From Usitatibacter sp035624355 (GTDB taxonomy: Bacteria; Pseudomonadota; Gammaproteobacteria; Burkholderiales; Usitatibacteraceae), in assembly GCA_035624355.1 (NCBI GenBank), contig DASPRQ010000025.1, positions 8,162 to 72,161 of the forward strand: a stretch of 64,000 nucleotides of DNA, written 5' to 3'. Every line of letters starts with the position of its first letter. Positions within the stretch are counted from its first letter, which is position 1. The notes below the pieces were generated by a model. That model made no database searches. It was not told the DNA's origin and saw only the letters and a program-made list of their open reading frames with translations. Position numbers and translations under genes: made by a program. Of the stretch, positions 24,799-34,496 are shown in pieces.

Positions 24799-25038
24799 CT
24801 AGCAGTCGACCGAGGGGGTGATCGACACTAGAACGCGGTATTGGGCAGCAACCCGTTCGTACGAGAACTGCGAGAGGGCCGTTCTTTGGGATGCGTGCTC
24901 AAGCGTGATGGCGCAGACATTGCCCTGCCCATCGAGATCGACGACCGTGTTCTCGTCGAGATCGCGAGTTTCCGCAGCAGGCATCTCCTTCAACTCGATC
25001 AGGAGCGTATCCGTGTCTTCGAAATGGCGGATTCTCAT
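24799..25038 (-). CDS. DUF2283 domain protein
   Basis: A 79-residue protein with the DUF2283 pattern: MRIRHFEDTDTLLIEL, then ENTVVDLDGQGNVCAITLEHAS. Members often sit beside a DUF4258 gene in what look like toxin-antitoxin pairs, but no such partner is visible on either side. The ATG at 25038 fits the family start; a longer frame adds seven residues. Base composition of 24.80-25.15 kb is clearly lower in GC than its neighbours, which suggests a later arrival. It lies between alaS and the recX-linked microprotein. Confidence 0.7.
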   Translation of the reverse strand: MRIRHFEDTDTLLIELKEMPAAETRDLDENTVVDLDGQGNVCAITLEHASQRTALSQFSYERVAAQYRVLVSITPSVDC

Positions 25039-25071
25039 GGCACCTGCTATCGGCCACAACCCTGAAAGCTT

Positions 25072-25152
25072 CTAGGCCTTCAGCAGCGCATTGACGACGA
25101 ACAGTGCGACCAGCGCAACAAGCGTCAGCGTGTTCTGAATTCGATAGCTCAT
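25072..25152 (-). CDS. 26-residue single-span membrane microprotein coupled to recX
   Basis: A very short ORF coding MSYRIQNTLTLVALVALFVV and then NALLKA. It has a polar start, a hydrophobic span of about 15-17 residues (residues 8-24), and a basic end, as in small membrane proteins. Its ATG overlaps the recX stop as ATGA at 25149-25152, and GGAG stands eight bases before the ATG within recX. Both support real, coupled translation. No family is recognised. It could be regulatory for the SOS operon or an unrelated small protein. Confidence 0.55.
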   Translation of the reverse strand: MSYRIQNTLTLVALVALFVVNALLKA

Positions 25153-25598
25153 CGCGATTTCTCCACGGTTCGGAGGAAGCCGAGCACCTCGTCCAGCCGA
25201 AAGCCCCGGCCCTGGAGGAAGCGCGCCTGGCGCGCCTTCTCGCGCGCGTCGGCCGGGGGCGCCCCGAAGCGGCTGCGCCAGATCGATTCCATGCTCGCCA
25301 CCCCGTCGGCCGCGGCGGCGCGGAAGCCGCGCGCGATGGTTTCCTCGTCCACGCCCTGGGCGCGCAGCTGGTGCGCGACCTTGAGCGGCCCGAAACGCCG
25401 GGACTTGGCGCGGATCGTCTGCTCGGCGAACCGGGCGTCCGAAAGCCAGCCGCGCTTCACGAGCTCGTCGAGGAGGGCTTCGACATCATCGCCCTCCTCC
25501 GCGTACGCGGCGAGCTTGCGCCGGAGCTCCTCGCGCGAGTGCTCGCGGCGCGCGAGGAGCCGCAGCGCGCGCGCCTTGAGGGTGGGTTCCTGGCGCAT
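25149..25598 (-). CDS. recX: Regulatory protein RecX
   Basis: Binds and restrains RecA filaments. The 149-residue product has the three-helix repeat pattern of the family, with LKARALRLLARREHSREELRRKL at the N-terminus, ELVKRGWLSDARFAEQ, and GPLKVAHQLRAQGV. The ATG at 25598 is 22 bases after recA, so recA and recX share an mRNA, under LexA. Its last codons overlap a microprotein ORF. Confidence 0.93.
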   Translation of the reverse strand: MRQEPTLKARALRLLARREHSREELRRKLAAYAEEGDDVEALLDELVKRGWLSDARFAEQTIRAKSRRFGPLKVAHQLRAQGVDEETIARGFRAAAADGVASMESIWRSRFGAPPADAREKARQARFLQGRGFRLDEVLGFLRTVEKSR

Positions 25599-25620
25599 GG
25601 CCCGCGCCTCGCCCGCGTGC

Positions 25621-26700
<1,080 letters not shown>

Positions 26701-26764
26701 TATCCCATCGATTGATTGTTGGAGACGGTTGCGAGGCTACTCGGTCCCAGGCTCATGGAATGAG

Positions 26765-27364
26765 CTACCGGACCCGGCGCACCAGCCCCGCCATGACGCC
26801 GAAGATCTCGAATCCCCCCTTGGGGCGCAGTACGGGATACGCCTTGTTCGCGGGCTTCAGGACGAAGCCGCCCTTCTCCCGCTCCAGGTACTTCACGGTG
26901 AACTCGTTGTTCACGATCGCCACGACGATGTCGCCGACGTTGGCGTTCGGCTGCTGCTCGACCACCAGCAGGTCCCCTTCGTGGATCCCCGCGTCGATCA
27001 TCGAATCGCCCTTCACGCGCACGAGCGAGGTCTTCGAGGGCACCTTCACCAGGTAGTCGTCCAGCGTGATGAGGTCGTAGCCATCGGCGAGCGCCGGGTT
27101 CGGAAGCCCCGCCTGCACCGCCGAATCGGCGAGTCGCCGCTCGAAGAAGCGCAGCCCGGGCTTGAGCTGCCGGTCCGGGGTCCAGTCGAGGAAGCCGGCC
27201 TCCTCGAAGCGCCTCACGCATTCGGCGACCCACGACTTGGCCGAGATCCCCCACAGGTGCGCGAGCACCGAGTACGAGGGGATCACCTTGTGCTCCGCGT
27301 AGTAGTCCTGGAGCTTCTCCAGGTACGCGGGATCCAGCGCGGGCTTCTGGCCATTCAACGCCAT
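26765..27364 (-). CDS. lexA: LexA-type SOS repressor with atypical DNA-binding domain
   Basis: Self-cleaving repressor of the SOS response. The C-terminal protease half is standard: Ala85-Gly86 cleavage site in VQAGLP, Ser121 in KGDSM and Lys158 in FTVKYL. The N-terminal half (YLEKLQDYYAEHKVIPSYSV, HLWGISAKSWVAECVRRFEEAGFL) is a winged-helix-like segment but does not resemble the canonical E. coli LexA recognition region. The protein is 199 residues. Its own promoter bears two GAAC-N4-GTTC palindromes rather than CTG-N10-CAG, which fits the altered DNA-binding domain. recA and recX follow. Confidence 0.85.
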   Translation of the reverse strand: MALNGQKPALDPAYLEKLQDYYAEHKVIPSYSVLAHLWGISAKSWVAECVRRFEEAGFLDWTPDRQLKPGLRFFERRLADSAVQAGLPNPALADGYDLITLDDYLVKVPSKTSLVRVKGDSMIDAGIHEGDLLVVEQQPNANVGDIVVAIVNNEFTVKYLEREKGGFVLKPANKAYPVLRPKGGFEIFGVMAGLVRRVR

Positions 27365-27382
27365 GGGGGGCTCGGGCGATGA

Positions 27383-27422
27383 CAGAACGATTGTTCTGCA
27401 CGCTACAGAACGGACGTTCTGT
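27383..27422. promoter_or_regulatory. Two LexA operators of non-enterobacterial type
   Basis: Site 1, 27383-27398: CAGAAC-GATT-GTTCTG. Site 2, 27405-27422: ACAGAAC-GGAC-GTTCTGT. Both are perfect inverted repeats around GAAC-N4-GTTC, centred 23 bp apart, that is about two helical turns. Site 2 fills the spacer of the lexA promoter; site 1 lies between the -10 and the ATG. This layout would block polymerase and is expected for autorepression. Confidence 0.8.
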
Positions 27423-27428
27423 TGTCAA
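27400..27428 (-). promoter_or_regulatory. lexA promoter
   Basis: On the minus strand a perfect -35 TTGACA (27423-27428), a 17-base spacer and a weak -10 TAGCGT (27400-27405). The stop codon of pncC (TGA, 27425-27427) lies inside the -35 element, and LexA site 2 occupies the spacer. Confidence 0.65.
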
Positions 27429-27913
27429 GCCAGCAGGTCGATCAGCCCCTGCAGCGCGACCGCCACCGACTGGCGCCGCACGGCCGCCCGGTCGCCCTTG
27501 AAGAGGAAGCGGCGGCACTGAACCGGAGCGCCGCGCGCGGCCCACGCGAACCAGACGAGGCCGACGGGCTTCGCGGGTGTGCCCCCGGTGGGACCGGCGA
27601 TCCCGGTGATCGCCACGCTCGCGTCGGCGGCGCTGCGCTCGAGCGCGCCGGCGGCCATCTCGGCGGCGACCTCCTCGCTCACCGCCCCGTGGGCGACGAG
27701 AGTGGCGTTCGCCACCCCCAGCATCTCTTCCTTCGCGAGGTTGGCGTAGGTGACGAAGCCGCGCTCGAACCAGTCGGAGCTGCCGGACACGCGGGTGATG
27801 GCCTCGGCCACGCCGCCGCCGGTGCACGACTCCGCGGTGGCGACGCGCACGCCGCGGCGCTTCGCGGCGAGCCCGAGACGCCGCGCGAGGCCGGTGATTC
27901 TCCGCTCGTTCAC
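27425..27913 (-). CDS. pncC: Nicotinamide-nucleotide amidase PncC (CinA C-terminal domain only)
   Basis: Deamidates NMN to nicotinate mononucleotide in NAD recycling. The 162-residue product is a stand-alone CinA C-terminal domain: ATAESCTGGGVAEAIT with the catalytic Ser-Cys region, GFVTYANLAKEEMLGV, and AITGIAGPTGGTPAKPVG. No CinA N-terminal domain is present, as in other PncC proteins. Start is GTG 27913, overlapping the GNAT stop as GTGA. lexA follows directly. Confidence 0.92.
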   Translation of the reverse strand: MNERRITGLARRLGLAAKRRGVRVATAESCTGGGVAEAITRVSGSSDWFERGFVTYANLAKEEMLGVANATLVAHGAVSEEVAAEMAAGALERSAADASVAITGIAGPTGGTPAKPVGLVWFAWAARGAPVQCRRFLFKGDRAAVRRQSVAVALQGLIDLLA

Positions 27914-28656
27914 CGCTGCTCCCCCGGCCGGCCGCGGTACCAGTACCGGTAGCGCTCGCCGAACCCGAACTCGCGATAGAGCCTGCGGGCGGGCTCGTTG
28001 TCCGCCTTCACCTGGAGGTAGGCGTGGCGCGCGCCCAGCTCCCACGCGGCGGCGAGGAGCGCCGAGACGACCGAGCGCGCGTGTCCCGCACGCCGCGCCG
28101 CCTCGTCGGTGATGATGTCGAAGAGGCCCGCGCAGTCGTCCTCGACGATGGTGAGCCCCGTGGCGAGCACGCGCCCGCCGCGGCGCACGCCCACCGCGCG
28201 CAGCGCGAGCGGCATGCCCTCGAGCCGGGCGAGGTGCGCGCGCCGATGCTCGGGGGGCGAGCCGCGCATGGCGCCCACCGCTTCCACCATGGCTGCGAGG
28301 TCCATGGGCTCGGCGCCGTCGGGGGCGAGCCGGGTCGGATCGATCGCCGCCGCTTCGACGGCGGTCGGATCGAAGCTCCCGTAGCCGCGGCGCTCGAGCT
28401 CGGCGTCGAGCGAGGCGGGCTCCGAGAACGGCGTCATGCGGAAGATCGCCGGCAGCCCCGCCCGCGCGTACAGGCGCTCGCAGTAGGCGATCTTGGCCTC
28501 GAGCGGCTCGCGCGACGGGTAGATCGCGTTCACCGACCGCGCGCGCTTCGCCTGGCCGTTGAGCAGGCGCAGCAGCCACCCGTCGTAGACCAGCTGGCCC
28601 GGAGGGGCGGAAGAGTTGAGCGCCAGCTCCTCGAGGCGCCGCTCGTCGGGCCCCAT
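27910..28656 (-). CDS. GNAT-family N-acetyltransferase
   Basis: Predicted acetyl-CoA-dependent acetyltransferase of 248 residues. The C-terminal half carries the GNAT core, with GLFDIITDEAARRAGHARSV as the acetyl-CoA pyrophosphate loop region and NEPARRLYREFGFGERYRYWYR at the end. The N-terminal 120 residues (GQLVYDGWLLRLLNGQAKRARSVN) form a partner domain seen in two-domain GNAT proteins. The substrate is unknown. It is coupled to pncC by a 4-base overlap and follows ugpC by 6 bases, so it may be read from the ugp operon. Confidence 0.78.
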   Translation of the reverse strand: MGPDERRLEELALNSSAPPGQLVYDGWLLRLLNGQAKRARSVNAIYPSREPLEAKIAYCERLYARAGLPAIFRMTPFSEPASLDAELERRGYGSFDPTAVEAAAIDPTRLAPDGAEPMDLAAMVEAVGAMRGSPPEHRRAHLARLEGMPLALRAVGVRRGGRVLATGLTIVEDDCAGLFDIITDEAARRAGHARSVVSALLAAAWELGARHAYLQVKADNEPARRLYREFGFGERYRYWYRGRPGEQR

Positions 28657-28662
28657 GGAGGC

Positions 28663-29739
<1,077 letters not shown>

Positions 29740-29760
29740 GGTCCCTATCCCTGTGCGCCG

Positions 29761-29793
29761 GCGTCGAGCGGCCCTTGGGTCCGCTCCAACGCC
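29761..29793. repeat. REP-like palindrome, copy A
   Basis: Contains GTCGAGCGG, a 9-base centre, and CCGCTCCAAC, an imperfect inverted repeat. It is shared with copies at 48754-48800, 52161-52210 and 52211-52260, always between genes; here it lies between ugpE and ugpC. Confidence 0.6.
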
Positions 29794-29825
29794 GCTCCCG
29801 AAGATCGAAGCTTCGCAGGTTTCAT

Positions 29826-30695
29826 CTATTTCTCGGTTTCGACTAGGCCCTTCACGAACCACTTTTGCATGAGGACCACCACCAGCGCCGGCGGCATCAG
29901 CGCCAGAATGGCGGTAGCCATGACAATGTTCCACTCGGTCGCGGCGTCGCCGCCGGCGATCATGCGCTTGATCCCGATCACGACGGTGTACATCGACTCG
30001 CTGGCCGTGACGAGCAGCGGCCAGAGGTACTGGTTCCAGCCGTAGATGAAGAGGATCACGAAAAGCGCGGCGATGTGCGTCCTGGAGAGCGGCGCCACGA
30101 CGTCCCAGAAGAAGCGCATCGGTCCCGCGCCATCGATGCGCGCGGCGTCCACGAGCTCGTCGGGGATCGTCATGAAGAACTGCCGGAAGAGGAAGGTCGC
30201 GGTGGCCGAGGCGACGAGCGGCAGGACCAGGCCGGGGTAGGAGTCGAGGATGTGCAGCTCCGCCATCACCTTGAAGGTCGGGATGATGCGCACCTCCACG
30301 GGCAGCATCAGGGTGACGAAGATCATCCAGAAGAAGAAGTTGCGCAGCGGGAATCGGAAGTAGACGATCGCGAACGCCGACAGGATCGAGATCGCGATCT
30401 TGCCGATCGCCACCGAGAGCGCGACGATCAGGCTGTTGAGCAGCATCCGGTCCACGGGCGCTCCCGAGCCCTTCTCCGATCCCGCCACCAGGGCGTGATG
30501 GTAGTTCGACCACGCCTGCCCGCCGGGGAGCAGCGGCATGGGGACGTTCACGATCTGGTCGTAGGTGAGCGTCGAGGCGACGAACGTGACCCACAGCGGA
30601 AACGCCAGCACGATCACGCCGGCGACGAGGATCAGGTGCGCGAGGAGGTCGCCCACCGGGCGATTCTCGACCATTCCCGTGCGCGGGGCGGCCAT
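29826..30695 (-). CDS. ugpE: sn-Glycerol-3-phosphate ABC transporter permease UgpE
   Basis: Inner-membrane permease subunit, 289 residues, six hydrophobic spans (first at LLAHLILVAGVIVLAFPLWV). The EAA loop contact for the ATPase is ELVDAARIDGAGPMRFFWDVVAPLSR. The ATG at 30695 touches the ugpA stop (TGATG). A shorter start at MVENRP is possible. It pairs with UgpA. Confidence 0.9.
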   Translation of the reverse strand: MAAPRTGMVENRPVGDLLAHLILVAGVIVLAFPLWVTFVASTLTYDQIVNVPMPLLPGGQAWSNYHHALVAGSEKGSGAPVDRMLLNSLIVALSVAIGKIAISILSAFAIVYFRFPLRNFFFWMIFVTLMLPVEVRIIPTFKVMAELHILDSYPGLVLPLVASATATFLFRQFFMTIPDELVDAARIDGAGPMRFFWDVVAPLSRTHIAALFVILFIYGWNQYLWPLLVTASESMYTVVIGIKRMIAGGDAATEWNIVMATAILALMPPALVVVLMQKWFVKGLVETEK

Positions 30696-31576
30696 CAGTA
30701 TTGCACCCTGCGCTCGACGTACCGGAACTGGATCACCGTGAGCGCGATCACGATGAACATGAGGACCACCGACTGCGCGGAGGAGCCGCCGATGTCCGCT
30801 GCCTTCACGCCGTCGAAGTACACCTTGTAGACGAGGATCTGGGTGGACTCCACCGGGCCTCCCTCGGTCGTGGCGTCGATCACGCCGAACGTGTCGAAGA
30901 AGGCGTAGACGATGTTCATCACGAGCAGGAAGAAGCCCGTCGGCGAGATCAGCGGGAAGACGATGGTCCAGAACCGCCGCACGGGACCCGCGCCGTCGAT
31001 CGCCGCCGCCTCGATGAGCGACCCCGGGATCGACTGCAGCCCGGCGAGGAAGAAGATGAAGTTGTAGCTGATCTGCTTCCACGTGGCCGCGACCACGACC
31101 ATCAGCATCGCCTGGCCCTCGTCCACGCGCCAGTTCCACTCGATGCCCAGCCGTCGCAAGTAATAGCTCACCAGGCCGATGGTCGGCGCGAAGAGGAAGG
31201 CCCAGAGCACGCCCGCAATCGCCGGGGCCACGGCGTACGGCCAGATGAGCAGCGTCTTGTACAAGAGCGCGCCGCGCACCACGTGGTCGGCCATCGTCGC
31301 GAGCAGCAGCGAGATCGAGATCCCGAGGGAGGCCACCAGCAGGCTGAAGACGGCCGTCACGCGGAACGAGGCGAGGTAGTGAGGGTCGCGGAAGAGCTCC
31401 CGGAAGTTCTCGAGCCCGACGAAGTGCGTCGTGAGCCCGAACGGATCCTGCGCGAGGAAGGAGAAGTAGACCGCCTGGATCGCCGGCCAGAAGAAGAACA
31501 CGACCGTGATCGTGAGCTGCGGCGCCACCAGCGCATAGGGCAGCCAGGCGGACTTGAAGACGACGCGCTTTTCCAT
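30695..31576 (-). CDS. ugpA: sn-Glycerol-3-phosphate ABC transporter permease UgpA
   Basis: Inner-membrane permease of 293 residues with six spans, beginning MEKRVVFKSAWLPYALVAPQ and LTITVVFFFWPAIQAVYFSF. The EAA loop reads LIEAAAIDGAGPVRRFWTIVFP. It follows ugpB by 61 bases holding a strong hairpin that probably shapes the ratio of binding protein to permease mRNA. Confidence 0.92.
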   Translation of the reverse strand: MEKRVVFKSAWLPYALVAPQLTITVVFFFWPAIQAVYFSFLAQDPFGLTTHFVGLENFRELFRDPHYLASFRVTAVFSLLVASLGISISLLLATMADHVVRGALLYKTLLIWPYAVAPAIAGVLWAFLFAPTIGLVSYYLRRLGIEWNWRVDEGQAMLMVVVAATWKQISYNFIFFLAGLQSIPGSLIEAAAIDGAGPVRRFWTIVFPLISPTGFFLLVMNIVYAFFDTFGVIDATTEGGPVESTQILVYKVYFDGVKAADIGGSSAQSVVLMFIVIALTVIQFRYVERRVQY

Positions 31577-31585
31577 CCTCGCCGT

Positions 31586-31613
31586 GGAAAGGGCGGCCGC
31601 GGCCGCCCTTTCC
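31586..31613 (-). other. Strong intercistronic hairpin between ugpB and ugpA
   Basis: Near-perfect palindrome GGAAAGGGCGGCC-GC-GGCCGCCCTTTCC with no T-run after it on the minus strand, so it is not a standard terminator. In similar importer operons such hairpins protect the 3' end of the binding-protein mRNA; that role is inferred here. Confidence 0.6.
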
Positions 31614-31637
31614 TGTCTCCTCCGACGCGAACCGGCG

Positions 31638-32954
31638 CTACTTGTTCGCCGCCTCGAACTTGCGCAGCAGCTCGTCGACGCGCGCCACCGCCTCGTCGAG
31701 CGCCGCCTTCGGCGTCTTCTTGCCCGAGAGCGCCGCCTCGATCTCGTCCTCGATGATATCGCGCCCCTGCACGTAGCTGCCGAAGCGCAGCCCCTTCGAG
31801 TTCACGGTCGGCACCTTGTAGGTGAGCTGCTTGATCGCGACCTCCGGCCCGGGGTTCTTCATGTAGAAGCCGGACTTCTTCGTGAGCTCGTAGGCCGCCG
31901 TCGTAATGGGCAGATAGCCCGTGGCCGTGTGCCAGTCCATCTGCACCTCGGGCTTGGACAGGAAATGGAAGAACTCGGCCACGCCCTTGTACACGTTGGG
32001 GGTCTTCCCGCCCATCACCCAGAGCGAGGCGCCGCCGATGATGGAGTTCTGCGGCGCGCCCTTCACGTCGGCCCAGTACGGCAGGAAATGCACCGACCAC
32101 TTGAACTTGGCCTGCTTCGCGACGATCCCCGAGGCGCCGATCGAGAGGGTGGCCATCGCGCACTTGCCGCTCGCGAAGGTGCCGTCGCCCTGGCTGCCCT
32201 TGCCGACGTAGGTGAACTCGCCCTTCTTCACGAGGTCCGCGAGCATGGCGATCTGGCGCACGTGCAGCGGCGAGTTGATCTCGAGCCGCGTGCCGAGGCC
32301 CGCCATGCCGTTCTCAAGCGTGCCGATCGGCACGTTGTGCCAGGCGGAGAAGTTCTCGATGTGCGTCCAGGCGAGCCACGAGGTCGTGTAGACGCAGTCC
32401 TGCCCGGCGGCCTTCAGCTTGTCCGCATCGGCGACGAACTCCTCCCAGGTCCTCGGCGCCTTCGACGGATCGAGGCCCGCCTTCTGGAACGCGTCCTCGT
32501 TGACGAAGAACACGACCGTCGAGCTGTTGAACGGGAACGACAGCATGTTCCCGTGCGGGTCGCTGTAGTAGCCCGAGACGGCCGGCAGGTACGCCTTCGG
32601 ATCGAACGGCTCGTCGGCGTCCTTCATGAGCTTGTAGACGGGGACGATGGCGCCCTTGCCGGCCATCATCGTCGCGGTGCCCACCTCGAACACCTGCAGG
32701 ATCGCCGGCGCGTTGCCCGCGCGGTAGGCGGCGATCGCCGCGGTCATCGATTCGGGGTACCCGCCCTTGTAGACGGGAACCACCTTGTAGCGGTCCTGGC
32801 TCGCGTTGAACTCGTTGGCGATCTCGTTGAGCTTGGTGCCGTTGAAACCGCTCATGGAGTGCCAGAAGGCGATCTCCGTCTGGTTCTGGCCGTAGGCCGC
32901 GGTGGCGGCGAGCGCGACCAGCGCCGCGAGCGCGAGCAGCGATTTGCGGATCAT
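31638..32954 (-). CDS. ugpB: sn-Glycerol-3-phosphate-binding periplasmic protein UgpB
   Basis: Periplasmic receptor of the Ugp importer. The 438-residue product equals E. coli UgpB in length. It opens with a signal peptide (MIRKSLLALAALVALAATAAYGQ) and continues with IAFWHSMSGFNGTKLNEIANEFN and YKGGYPESMTAAIAAYRAG. The ATG at 32954 follows a GGAGG site; the upstream 36 in-frame codons are not signal-like. It heads ugpBAEC. A Pho-box-like repeat lies about 100 bases upstream. Confidence 0.93.
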   Translation of the reverse strand: MIRKSLLALAALVALAATAAYGQNQTEIAFWHSMSGFNGTKLNEIANEFNASQDRYKVVPVYKGGYPESMTAAIAAYRAGNAPAILQVFEVGTATMMAGKGAIVPVYKLMKDADEPFDPKAYLPAVSGYYSDPHGNMLSFPFNSSTVVFFVNEDAFQKAGLDPSKAPRTWEEFVADADKLKAAGQDCVYTTSWLAWTHIENFSAWHNVPIGTLENGMAGLGTRLEINSPLHVRQIAMLADLVKKGEFTYVGKGSQGDGTFASGKCAMATLSIGASGIVAKQAKFKWSVHFLPYWADVKGAPQNSIIGGASLWVMGGKTPNVYKGVAEFFHFLSKPEVQMDWHTATGYLPITTAAYELTKKSGFYMKNPGPEVAIKQLTYKVPTVNSKGLRFGSYVQGRDIIEDEIEAALSGKKTPKAALDEAVARVDELLRKFEAANK

Positions 32955-33054
32955 CTGGGGAGCCTCCTTCGGATGGGTGGCCGCGGGCCTTGTTCTCGTC
33001 ACTAGGGCAGCCTGCGGACGCCGCCAATGGTACAACGATCGCCCGGGGGGCGTC

Positions 33055-33072
33055 GTGACCATTCGATGACCG
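33055..33072 (-). promoter_or_regulatory. Pho-box-like direct repeat before ugpB
   Basis: On the minus strand CGGTCAT-CGAA-TGGTCAC, two 7-mers in direct repeat 11 bp apart, the spacing of PhoB sites (CTGTCAT-N4-CTGTCAY). A possible -10, TACCAT, lies at 33027-33032, somewhat farther than usual. PhoB control of ugp is known in E. coli; here it is inferred. Confidence 0.4.
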
Positions 33073-33098
33073 ATTGCCGCAGATCAAACGTGGCCGGG

Positions 33099-33359
33099 CT
33101 ATCCCCCCGAAAGCGCCGCCACCACGAGGACCTCGTCGCGCGAGTCGAGGCGCCGGTCGAGGCTCGCCTCCTGCGCGCGGTTCACGAAGACCTTGATGTG
33201 CGGCCGGATCGCGTCCTGCTCGTCGACAATGCGGAACCGGATCCCGGGATGGCGGCGGTCGAGGTCCGCGAGAAGCTCGCCGAGCGTCGCGCCATGGGCC
33301 TCGACTTCGCGGCGGCGGCTCGTGTACTCCGCGAGCGGGGTGGGCAGGACGACCTTCAC
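33099..33359 (-). CDS. MoaD/ThiS-family ubiquitin-like protein
   Basis: An 86-residue beta-grasp protein ending in Gly-Gly (AALSGG), the mark of sulfur carriers activated by adenylation. VKVVLPTPLAEYTSRRREVE begins the fold, and GATLGELLADLDRRHPGIRFRI follows the MoaD/ThiS pattern. Start is GTG 33359, overlapping the propeller gene stop (GTGA). No MoaE, MoeB, ThiF or ThiG is near. Its partner may be the co-translated propeller protein; the pathway it serves is not evident. Confidence 0.82.
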   Translation of the reverse strand: MKVVLPTPLAEYTSRRREVEAHGATLGELLADLDRRHPGIRFRIVDEQDAIRPHIKVFVNRAQEASLDRRLDSRDEVLVVAALSGG

Positions 33360-34486
33360 GGCGCGGCCGACGCCTCGACGGCGTACACGTGCGGCAGGTG
33401 CAGGCAGAGGCAGCTCCAGCTCGCGCCCTCGTCGAAGCTCGCCCAGACCTCGCCGCCGGTGGTGCCGAAGTAAAGCCCCACGGGATCGAGCGGGTCGGCG
33501 CACATCGCCTGGCGCTTCACCGTGAACCAGCCCTGCGCGCGCGGCAGGCCCGCGTCGAGGCGCCGCCACCGTCGGCCGCGGTCGCGGCTCACGTACACCG
33601 CAGGCTTCCCGCCGATCGGCACGCGCGGCCACACGGTGCCGCCGTCCATGGGAAACACCCAGAGGGTCGCGGGGTCGCGCGGATGCAGCACGAGCGGGAA
33701 GCCGATGTCGCCGATCGCCTTCGGCATCGCGCGGCCGATGCGCTCCCAGCGCGCGCGACCGCGGTCGAGCCGATAGATCCCGCAATGGTTCTGCTGGTAG
33801 ACGTCGCCGGTGACCGGATGCACGCGCAGGCAATGCGGGTCGTGGCCGTACTCCGCGTCCGGATCGGGCAGGAAGTCGGCGGCGCACCCGCGGTTCAGGG
33901 GCGTCCACGAGGCCCCCGCGTCGCGCGACTCGAACACGCCGCCCGAGGAGCATCCCACGTAGAGGTGGCGCTCGTCGCTCGGGTCCACGTTGATCGAATG
34001 GAGCGTCCCCCCGTCGGGCGGCGCGTCCCCGGGCGGCCCGATCCATTTGCGCCGGTCCGGGTGCGCGTTGAAGCCGGCCACGCCTTCCCACGTGCGCCCG
34101 CCGTCGTCGGAGGCGAAGAGTCCCTGGGGCGAGCTGCCCGCGTACCAGCGCCCCGGCTGGCGCGCGTGGCCCGGCGTGAGCCAGAAGACGTGGCTCACGG
34201 AGTCCCCGCCGCTCGCGGCTTTCGGGAACCGGGGCGGATGAGCGCTCTCCTTCCACGAGCGGCCGCCGTCCGTGGAGCGGTACACCGTGGGCCCGAGGTG
34301 GCCCGCGCGCACGGCGGCGAGCAACGTGCTCCCGTCCCGCGGGTCGAGGACCGCGTGATTCACGATCTGGCCGAGGAAGTGGGGGCCTTCGATGGACCAG
34401 CGCCGCCGGCGCGCGTCGGAGCCGAGGACGAAGAGCCCCTTGCGGGTCGAGACGAGGACGCGCAGCGCAGCCACGGAGCTTCGCAC
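33356..34486 (-). CDS. Asp-box (BNR-like) beta-propeller protein
   Basis: A 376-residue soluble propeller with at least five Asp-box motifs: STDGGRSW, SDDGGRTW, SRDAGASW, SRDRGRRW and SFDEGASW, spaced along the chain. It resembles sialidase/YVTN-like propellers but lacks a signal peptide and the FRIP arginine, so sialidase activity is doubtful. Conserved-looking His and Cys residues occur in EYGHDPHCLRVHP and QNHCGIY. The start is a GTG at 34486. It is coupled to a MoaD/ThiS-like gene by a 4-base overlap. Confidence 0.72.
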   Translation of the reverse strand: MRSSVAALRVLVSTRKGLFVLGSDARRRRWSIEGPHFLGQIVNHAVLDPRDGSTLLAAVRAGHLGPTVYRSTDGGRSWKESAHPPRFPKAASGGDSVSHVFWLTPGHARQPGRWYAGSSPQGLFASDDGGRTWEGVAGFNAHPDRRKWIGPPGDAPPDGGTLHSINVDPSDERHLYVGCSSGGVFESRDAGASWTPLNRGCAADFLPDPDAEYGHDPHCLRVHPVTGDVYQQNHCGIYRLDRGRARWERIGRAMPKAIGDIGFPLVLHPRDPATLWVFPMDGGTVWPRVPIGGKPAVYVSRDRGRRWRRLDAGLPRAQGWFTVKRQAMCADPLDPVGLYFGTTGGEVWASFDEGASWSCLCLHLPHVYAVEASAAP

Positions 34487-34496
34487 CGGCGCCGGC

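Noticed and set aside
24799..25152. A complete DUF2283/DUF4258 toxin-antitoxin pair
   Set aside because: The second ORF in this region is a 26-residue membrane peptide coupled to recX, not a DUF4258 protein.
33356..34486. Sialidase function for the Asp-box protein
   Set aside because: Asp boxes occur in many propellers; the FRIP motif, signal peptide and catalytic Tyr/Glu pattern of sialidases were not found.
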